Shown here: positions 6,753 to 11,048 of the stretch, piece by piece
How positions within the stretch are numbered: the first letter of the stretch is position 1
Layout: each line of letters opens with the position of its first letter
Assembly (NCBI GenBank): GCA_003450915.1
Contig: DMEM01000008.1
Location: 1 to 11,048, forward strand
Source of the DNA: Alphaproteobacteria bacterium
Lineage (GTDB): Bacteria; Pseudomonadota; Alphaproteobacteria; UBA1280; UBA12223
Direction: 5' to 3'
Length of the DNA stretch: 11,048 bases
Notes under the pieces: generated by a model
Database searches by the model: none
Seen by the model: only the letters and a program-made list of their open reading frames with translations
Told to the model about the DNA's origin: nothing
Position numbers and translations under genes: made by a program

Positions 6753-8654
6753 ATGGTATTAAAAAGAAAATTACCTACTCAAGAAGCTAAAAAAGATAAA
6801 GTTGTTGAACAAGAAAAACAGTTCGATGATTTTGATATGTCAATTGAATCAGATAAAAAAAAGGCTGATAAAAAGATAGATGCAGGTCATGATCTGAATG
6901 ATGATTTTCCTGATCAATTAGAAGGTAAGCCAGAAGACTTTATTCCAGAAGAGCTAAGAGCTTTAGAAGCAGATAACCCAATTCCGGTAGAAGAAACACC
7001 GGCTCCGGTTAAACATGCAGAAAAAGTAGAAGAAACACCTGCTGTAAAAGAAGAACAAGAGAACGAAGATATCTTACCAGTTTCATTTGAAGAATCAAAA
7101 GATGACTTTGACATGTCTATTCAAGATGATGTTACTCCAGATTTTGCAATAGAAGAACCAAAAGAAGAAAAAGAAGACTTTGCTAGCCCGTTTGAAAAAG
7201 CAGACTCAACCCCAGCAGAATTACCAGAGCCTCAAGAACCTACTTTTGATTCTTTTGAAACAGAGGAATCTTCAAAATCTGTTGAGTTTGAAACAACAGA
7301 ACATGCAAACTGGGAAGAAGTTGTTGATAAATCTGAGCACAAAGATGAAAACTTTGATAGTTTTGACAGTATCCAGTGGGATAATAATGAAAATGTTGAA
7401 ACAAAGACAGAAGTAACAGACGAAAGATTTAACGACGAAGAGCCTACAATGGAAGATGTATTTAGTAATAATAACGATGGTATTATTCCAGAACTTCCAG
7501 GTATGGATGATGACTTTTCAAAACCAGCTGAAGTAATGGGTGAAAACTCTCAAGAGCTTACTTTAAACTCAGATGCTAAGAAAAAATTAATTAGTGCTCT
7601 AGTTGTTGGTGGTTTAGCTGTTGGTGCTATTTTTGTTTATTCAAACATGGATACAACAACAGAAGTTGCTAATAGATGGTCAGGTTCATTAACAGAAGCG
7701 ACTCAAGACATTGCAGAAACAGAGCAAGAACAAGCTAAGTTAATTGAAGAAGGTGTTGATATTACAAAAGCAGAACAGGTTATTAATCTTAGTGAGTTAT
7801 CATCAGATGGTTCAGATTATAAAACAGGTGCTGAAGGTTTAATGGATGACTCTTCAGAAACAGAAATTAATTTACTAGAGCCAGAAGTTATCGAAAAAAC
7901 AGCTTCAGGTAAAGAAATTATTAAAGCTACAGGTGAAGAAAAATTACCTGATGATGTTGAAGAAGGTGCAAACCTAATTACAAATATTTCAGCAGAAATT
8001 GAAAAACAAAAAGCTGCAAGACAAGGCTTAGCTGCTTTAGATGAAGAAGAATCAAAAGAAGATACTGTTCCTCTAGATGATGAGGGTAATCCTGCAGACA
8101 TTAACAAAAAAGTTGATGAGCAGTTAGCAGAGTATAGAAAGTTATTAGCTCATGAAGAAGATCCAGGTAAAAAAGTGAAGCCAGGTGCTTTCTTTAATGG
8201 TTCTCATAAACAAGAGTTAGAAGATGCTCCTGAATCTGTAAATGTTGCTAAAATTGAGCTGTCTGAAGATGGTACAGCTGAAATACCAGCAGGTTATGCA
8301 TCAACATCTCGAGCAGTTGATGGTCATAAAATCATTGAATATCCTAAAGGTAAAGCTAGAGATGATAATGAAGGAATTAGAACTTTAGATCATTTCAGAA
8401 GTTTAATTGTTGAGAAGGAAGATAAAAGAGTTAGAATTCCAAGAGGTGTTACTCCAGGAATGAAAGATCAAGGCTTCCCTAAATTCAAAGTTATTTCAAT
8501 TGTACCAAACTATGGTCTAATTGGTGAATACAATGGTAAAAAAGGTATCTTGATGATAGGTGATACTTTTAAAGGGTGGGAATTAGTAGGAGTATATGAG
8601 TCTTATGCAGAATTTAAATCTGATACAAGAAAACATATCATTTCTCTAAAATAA
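6753..8654 (+). CDS. Acidic single-pass inner-membrane protein of the T4SS cluster
   Basis: I cannot name this protein. Its 633 residues have a clear bitopic layout. A very acidic, low-complexity cytoplasmic region (about 1-275) contains recurring short aromatic-acidic motifs: DDFDMSI at 25-31 and again at 117-123, and FDSF at 165-168 and 201-204. A lysine cluster (276-278) is followed by one membrane helix (about 279-296), which predicts N-in, C-out topology. A Glu-rich periplasmic stretch then leads to a compact C-terminal domain (about 574-633) with alternating beta strands and the core GLIGEYNGKKGILMIGDTF. That core resembles in outline the small beta domain of PilP and the GspC homology region, but this is a structural guess. 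The topology also recalls DotF/IcmG of Dot/Icm systems, without a sequence match I can assert. The start has AAAGGGG (6739-6745) seven bases upstream. The gene follows traC by 50 bases, and a terminator ends it. Confidence 0.85.
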   Translation: MVLKRKLPTQEAKKDKVVEQEKQFDDFDMSIESDKKKADKKIDAGHDLNDDFPDQLEGKPEDFIPEELRALEADNPIPVEETPAPVKHAEKVEETPAVKEEQENEDILPVSFEESKDDFDMSIQDDVTPDFAIEEPKEEKEDFASPFEKADSTPAELPEPQEPTFDSFETEESSKSVEFETTEHANWEEVVDKSEHKDENFDSFDSIQWDNNENVETKTEVTDERFNDEEPTMEDVFSNNNDGIIPELPGMDDDFSKPAEVMGENSQELTLNSDAKKKLISALVVGGLAVGAIFVYSNMDTTTEVANRWSGSLTEATQDIAETEQEQAKLIEEGVDITKAEQVINLSELSSDGSDYKTGAEGLMDDSSETEINLLEPEVIEKTASGKEIIKATGEEKLPDDVEEGANLITNISAEIEKQKAARQGLAALDEEESKEDTVPLDDEGNPADINKKVDEQLAEYRKLLAHEEDPGKKVKPGAFFNGSHKQELEDAPESVNVAKIELSEDGTAEIPAGYASTSRAVDGHKIIEYPKGKARDDNEGIRTLDHFRSLIVEKEDKRVRIPRGVTPGMKDQGFPKFKVISIVPNYGLIGEYNGKKGILMIGDTFKGWELVGVYESYAEFKSDTRKHIISLK

Positions 8655-8668
8655 AATACATACTTTAG

Positions 8669-8703
8669 GTGTTTGGCTATAGAAATATAGCTAAGCACTT
8701 TTT
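8669..8703 (+). terminator. Intrinsic terminator inside the T4SS cluster
   Basis: A 13-bp stem pairs 8669-8681 with 8686-8698 (two G-U wobbles, otherwise fully paired). It is closed by a GAAA tetraloop (8682-8685) and followed by five T residues (8699-8703). It begins 14 bases after the stop of the 633-residue gene and ends 35 bases before the ATG of the NusA-like gene. The GAAA loop and T-run make it a convincing Rho-independent terminator for the upstream genes. Confidence 0.85.
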
Positions 8704-8738
8704 AAGAATAACGTTTAATATAATAAGGTATAATAAAT

Positions 8739-9629
8739 ATGAAAATTATAAACCTAGAAGCAGTAAAAAAAATTGGTGAAGAATATGGTTGGGATGATAG
8801 ATTACTAGAAGATACTCTAGCAAATGCTATTAGAATGTGCTATGCAGAAAAAGGCATGCATGCAGAAGTTGACGTAAACATTAAAGAAGGTACAATTGCT
8901 GCTCGTCGTAGAAGTGGTATTGCTGATAGAGGTGTTTGGATTGACATTGATAACCCATTAATGCCAAGCATGAAAATGTTCATGTCAATTATGGAACAGC
9001 AACAATGGGGTAAAGGTGATGCAGGTCGTATTTTAGAGGCTGAAGTTGCGGGTATTAGAGATGGTGGAGTTATTTACCGTGTATCAGGTCAATTTGTTAT
9101 AGTTCCTGAAAATTTACTATCAGTTGCTGATTTTAGAAAAAGACCAGATCTAGGTGAAAAACAAGTTATCGTATTATGTTCAAGTAAAGATAAATACAAT
9201 ATGAAAACAGCGACTCGTCGTGGTAAAGAGTTTGTTGGTGCGGTTATGGAATGTTATTACCCTAATTGTATTTCTGGTTTATGGATGGGTGCTTCAAACT
9301 CATGGGCTGTTATTAGAATGAGCAAAGACCATATGGAAGAGTGGACATCTCAAGAAGGTGCAAACTTAAGATACCTACAAAGAATTTTAGGTATTAGAAG
9401 AATTACACTAATTCCAGAATCAGAATTAGAAACAGAGCAAGAAAGAAAAGATGAAGAGCTAATGAGCTTTATTAATAGTGCATGGAAAAACTGTGAAATT
9501 GGTAAGATGGAAGCTGCAAATGTAACTATTAATCTACCTTTAGATGCTCCGGTTGACCCTAGAAAGCTAAGAACATTTACTTCTATGCTTAAAAAAGTAT
9601 CTCCTGAAAGAGAGTTTGAAGTTGTTTAA
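8739..9629 (+). CDS. NusA-like transcription factor paralogue (NTD-S1-KH-KH)
   Basis: NusA binds RNA polymerase and nascent RNA and tunes pausing, termination and antitermination. This 296-residue protein follows the NusA core by eye. Residues 6-57 match the N-terminal domain pattern (LEAV, a short helix with LLEDTLANAI, then VDVNIKEG and an Arg run). Residues about 97-158 resemble the S1 domain (GRILEAEVAGI... to KTATRR). Residues about 163-226 resemble KH1 (AVIRMS and EGANLRYLQRILGIRRITLI, compare GARVQAVSTELGGERIDIVL in Escherichia coli). Residues about 240-296 resemble KH2 (FINSAWKNCEIGKME, compare FVINAMAPADVASIVVDE). Deviations: the N-terminal domain is shortened, the KH1 GxxG loop reads SQEG (204-207), the KH2 GxxG is absent, and there are no C-terminal acidic repeats. 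It is therefore a divergent paralogue rather than the housekeeping NusA, with probably altered RNA binding. AAGGT (8725-8729) is nine bases upstream. It lies between an intrinsic terminator and a secreted-protein gene. Confidence 0.75.
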   Translation: MKIINLEAVKKIGEEYGWDDRLLEDTLANAIRMCYAEKGMHAEVDVNIKEGTIAARRRSGIADRGVWIDIDNPLMPSMKMFMSIMEQQQWGKGDAGRILEAEVAGIRDGGVIYRVSGQFVIVPENLLSVADFRKRPDLGEKQVIVLCSSKDKYNMKTATRRGKEFVGAVMECYYPNCISGLWMGASNSWAVIRMSKDHMEEWTSQEGANLRYLQRILGIRRITLIPESELETEQERKDEELMSFINSAWKNCEIGKMEAANVTINLPLDAPVDPRKLRTFTSMLKKVSPEREFEVV

Positions 9630-9650
9630 TTATAAAAAGGATTTATAATT
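9628..9650 (+). promoter_or_regulatory. Hairpin displaying a Shine-Dalgarno in its loop
   Basis: AATTATAAA (9628-9636) and TTTATAATT (9642-9650) form a perfect 9-bp inverted repeat whose five-base loop is AAGGA (9637-9641), the core of the ribosome binding site for the ATG at 9652. The left arm includes the end of the NusA-like gene's TAA. The stem is all A-U, so it is weak, but its placement would present the site to ribosomes. Confidence 0.4.
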
Positions 9651-9651
9651 T

Positions 9652-10482
9652 ATGTTGAATAAAAGCATTTTAACATTAGTAGTTTTATTATCTTCAGTAA
9701 ATGTATTTGCTGAAGATATGCCTGCTGATGTTGCAGATATGATAACAACAATGACTCAAGAGTTAAACTCAGGTAAAGCAAGAGAAAGTTTAAAAGTTAG
9801 AAATCCTTATAATTATAATACTACAGAAAAATATCATAAGGCTAACTCTTATGAAATAAAAACAAATAAAGTAATTAAAGTTAAAGATAAGCTAAGTAAA
9901 GCTAAGTTTATTTTAAATGTTAAGGTTATTAGTTGTCAAAAAGATAAAGTCCCAGAATTCTTAGCAGGTAAAACAGAAAAACACGATGCTTGTGGCGATT
10001 TAGACTCTCAAATTATTTATAATGATAAGGTTGATGTATTCTTAACAAAAGAATCTCGTTTTGATAATTTAAAACCAAGTAAAATTATTAGAACAATTCC
10101 AGAAATTTCAAAAGATGGTGATAACTATATAATTAAAGATAAACAAATAATAAATACTGCTAAATTAGGTGTTGAATTATTTATTACACCAACAACAATT
10201 ATAAAAAGACAAGTTCAGCTTGATATGGCTGTTAGAACAACTGAATTAGCAGATATTGATGAAGTTTATTTAGACTCAAACGATAAAAATTTTGTAAATA
10301 ATGAAGTAGCTTTAAAACACAGATTTTTAGTAGCAAGCTTCCCAGTTGATGTAAATAGTGTTGAGACATTAGGTGGTAATTCAGCTATTTTAGTTCCTCT
10401 AACTAGTGATTTTAAATCTGTATCTGCATATCCAGAAACAGCAAGACTATGGTTAGAAGTTAAATTGTCATTACCAGCTTAG
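9652..10482 (+). CDS. Exported protein of unknown function, 276 residues
   Basis: I do not recognise this protein. Residues 1-20 are a Sec-type signal peptide (Asn-Lys, then a hydrophobic core ILTLVVLLSSV, then VFA), with likely cleavage after Ala20. The mature chain is therefore periplasmic or secreted. It is rich in Lys, Asp and Asn and has two cysteines (95 and 114) about 20 residues apart, which could form a disulfide. No lipobox, second membrane helix or catalytic motif is seen. The gene starts 22 bases after the NusA-like gene with AAAAAGGA (9634-9641) ten bases upstream, so the two are almost certainly cotranscribed and, with a strong terminator after it, form a two-gene unit. By position it may be a periplasmic part of the secretion system (the role filled by TraW, TrbC or TraU in F), but no family resemblance supports a specific one. 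Confidence 0.85.
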   Translation: MLNKSILTLVVLLSSVNVFAEDMPADVADMITTMTQELNSGKARESLKVRNPYNYNTTEKYHKANSYEIKTNKVIKVKDKLSKAKFILNVKVISCQKDKVPEFLAGKTEKHDACGDLDSQIIYNDKVDVFLTKESRFDNLKPSKIIRTIPEISKDGDNYIIKDKQIINTAKLGVELFITPTTIIKRQVQLDMAVRTTELADIDEVYLDSNDKNFVNNEVALKHRFLVASFPVDVNSVETLGGNSAILVPLTSDFKSVSAYPETARLWLEVKLSLPA

Positions 10483-10501
10483 TTAAGATATTTCTTTTTA
10501 T

Positions 10502-10532
10502 AAAAAGCCAACCTCTTGCAGGTTGGCTTTTT
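10502..10532 (+). terminator. Strong intrinsic terminator closing the cluster
   Basis: AAAAAGCCAACCT (10502-10514) pairs perfectly with AGGTTGGCTTTTT (10520-10532) around a CTTGC loop, and the T-run continues to 10534. The stem has a GC-rich core (GCCAACC). The A-run on the left would also allow termination in the leftward direction. It lies 20 bases after the stop of the exported-protein gene and separates the cluster from rsmI. Confidence 0.92.
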
Positions 10533-10562
10533 TTGTTGTATATTACAAAAGTAAAATATATA
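10533..10562 (+). promoter_or_regulatory. Possible promoter for rsmI
   Basis: TTGTTG (10533-10538) and TATATA (10557-10562) are 18 bases apart just after the terminator. Transcription would then begin about eight bases before the rsmI ATG, giving a nearly leaderless message, which fits the lack of a strong Shine-Dalgarno (only AGAAAG and AAAAG). A promoter is needed here because the upstream terminator is strong, but this exact pair is uncertain. Confidence 0.25.
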
Positions 10563-10575
10563 AGAAAGAAAAGTC

Positions 10576-11048
10576 ATGCACATACAAAAAGCACCTTATC
10601 AAAAAGGAACAATTTATTTAGTAGGAGTTCCAATTGGTAATATTGATGATATTAGTTATAGAGCTGTTAAAGTTTTACAAAAAGCTGATGTTATATTTGC
10701 TGAAGACACTCGTCGTGCTAAAAACTTATTGCAAAACTTAGATATTAAAGATAAGCAGGTTTATGCTCATCATGAACATAATGAACAGGCTTCAGCAAAA
10801 GGAGTTATTGACTTAGCTTTAGGCGGTAGTGATATTGCCTTTGTTTCAGATGCTGGAATGCCTGCAATTGCTGATCCTGGATTTATTTTAGGGAAATTAG
10901 CAATTGAAAATGGGCTTAATATTGTTCCAATATCTGGTCCTTGTGCGGCAGTTATGGGGCTTGTAGCAAGTGGTCTTTCAACATCTAGTTTTACCTTTAT
11001 TGGTTTTTTACCTCGTTCAGAAGGTCCAATTATTAAAAAATTAGAAGA
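10576..11048 (+). CDS. rsmI: RsmI, 16S rRNA C1402 2'-O-methyltransferase (5' part)
   Basis: RsmI uses S-adenosylmethionine to methylate the ribose of C1402 in 16S rRNA, in the decoding centre. The window ends inside the gene: 157 complete codons are present, out of about 280-290 usual for the family. Seen motifs: GTIYLVGVPIGNIDDIS (11-27), ADVIFAEDTRRAKNLL (37-52), HHEHNE (65-70), SDAGMPAIADPG (91-102, usually SDAGTPAISDPG) and SGPCAA (120-125) followed by the FIGFLPR strand (141-147). All belong to the tetrapyrrole-methylase-like fold. The Met at 95 in place of the usual Thr is a small oddity in a highly conserved loop. The gene is a housekeeping one and is separated from the secretion cluster by a terminator. 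The start at 10576 is chosen because the sequence from residue 11 on aligns with the usual N terminus of the family. Confidence 0.93.
   Translation, partial: MHIQKAPYQKGTIYLVGVPIGNIDDISYRAVKVLQKADVIFAEDTRRAKNLLQNLDIKDKQVYAHHEHNEQASAKGVIDLALGGSDIAFVSDAGMPAIADPGFILGKLAIENGLNIVPISGPCAAVMGLVASGLSTSSFTFIGFLPRSEGPIIKKLE

Noticed and set aside
6753..7580. Tandem repeat array in the acidic N-terminal region
   Set aside because: Only short motifs recur (DDFDMSI twice, FDSF twice) at irregular spacing. There is no periodic DNA or protein repeat.
7817..8107. Leftward 96-residue ORF opposite the 633-residue gene
   Set aside because: It is a serine-rich antisense shadow of Glu-rich coding sequence, without a start signal or family resemblance.
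8719..8734. Two perfect TATAAT strings just before the NusA-like gene as -10 elements
   Set aside because: Neither has a recognisable -35 at 16-18 bases, since the region upstream is the terminator arm and T-run. They surround the ribosome site AAGGT, so a transcript starting from them would lack it.
8739..9629. Housekeeping nusA
   Set aside because: The length (296 residues), the degenerate KH glycine loops, the lack of rimP or infB neighbours and the position within a secretion cluster argue against it being the essential NusA, although the rest of the genome is not visible.

Overview
The window is AT-rich and fully packed with rightward genes. It holds the middle of an F-type (MPF_F, TraB/TraV/TraC) type IV secretion system. 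The host is almost certainly a Gram-negative proteobacterium: there is a lipoprotein with a lipobox, an envelope-spanning TraB-like protein, a Sec-type signal peptide and a bacterial rsmI gene. AGA dominates the arginine codons and A/T dominates third positions. The HEHN motif in RsmI and the low GC would fit an AT-rich, possibly host-associated alphaproteobacterium, but that assignment is a guess from a few motifs.

Layout: (1) 45-2108, a 687-residue soluble protein that I do not recognise. (2) 2211-4005, a traB-like (VirB10-type) gene followed closely by a short traV-like (VirB7-type) lipoprotein gene. (3) 4006-4128, a gap with a plausible sigma70-type promoter and an odd start-stop arrangement ahead of traC. 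(4) 4129-8654, a traC-like (VirB4-type) ATPase gene and a 633-residue single-pass membrane protein with a large acidic N-terminal half, closed by a strong intrinsic terminator at 8669-8703. (5) 8739-10482, a gene for a NusA-like protein (NTD-S1-KH-KH layout, no C-terminal acidic repeats) and a gene for a 276-residue exported protein of unknown function, closed by a second strong terminator at 10502-10532. (6) 10576 to the window end, the 5' part of rsmI, a housekeeping 16S rRNA methyltransferase gene that probably marks the chromosomal edge of the cluster.

How the parts may fit together: TraB, TraV and TraC form the outer-membrane-to-inner-membrane scaffold and the assembly ATPase. The 633-residue protein spans the inner membrane and could link cytoplasm to the periplasmic scaffold, and the 276-residue protein acts in the periplasm or outside. 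The most unusual element is the NusA-like paralogue lying directly behind an intrinsic terminator inside the cluster. This suggests, without proving it, a dedicated transcription elongation, termination or antitermination factor for the secretion operon. No relaxase, coupling protein, integrase, tRNA, CRISPR array or insertion sequence is visible, so conjugation cannot be claimed from this window.
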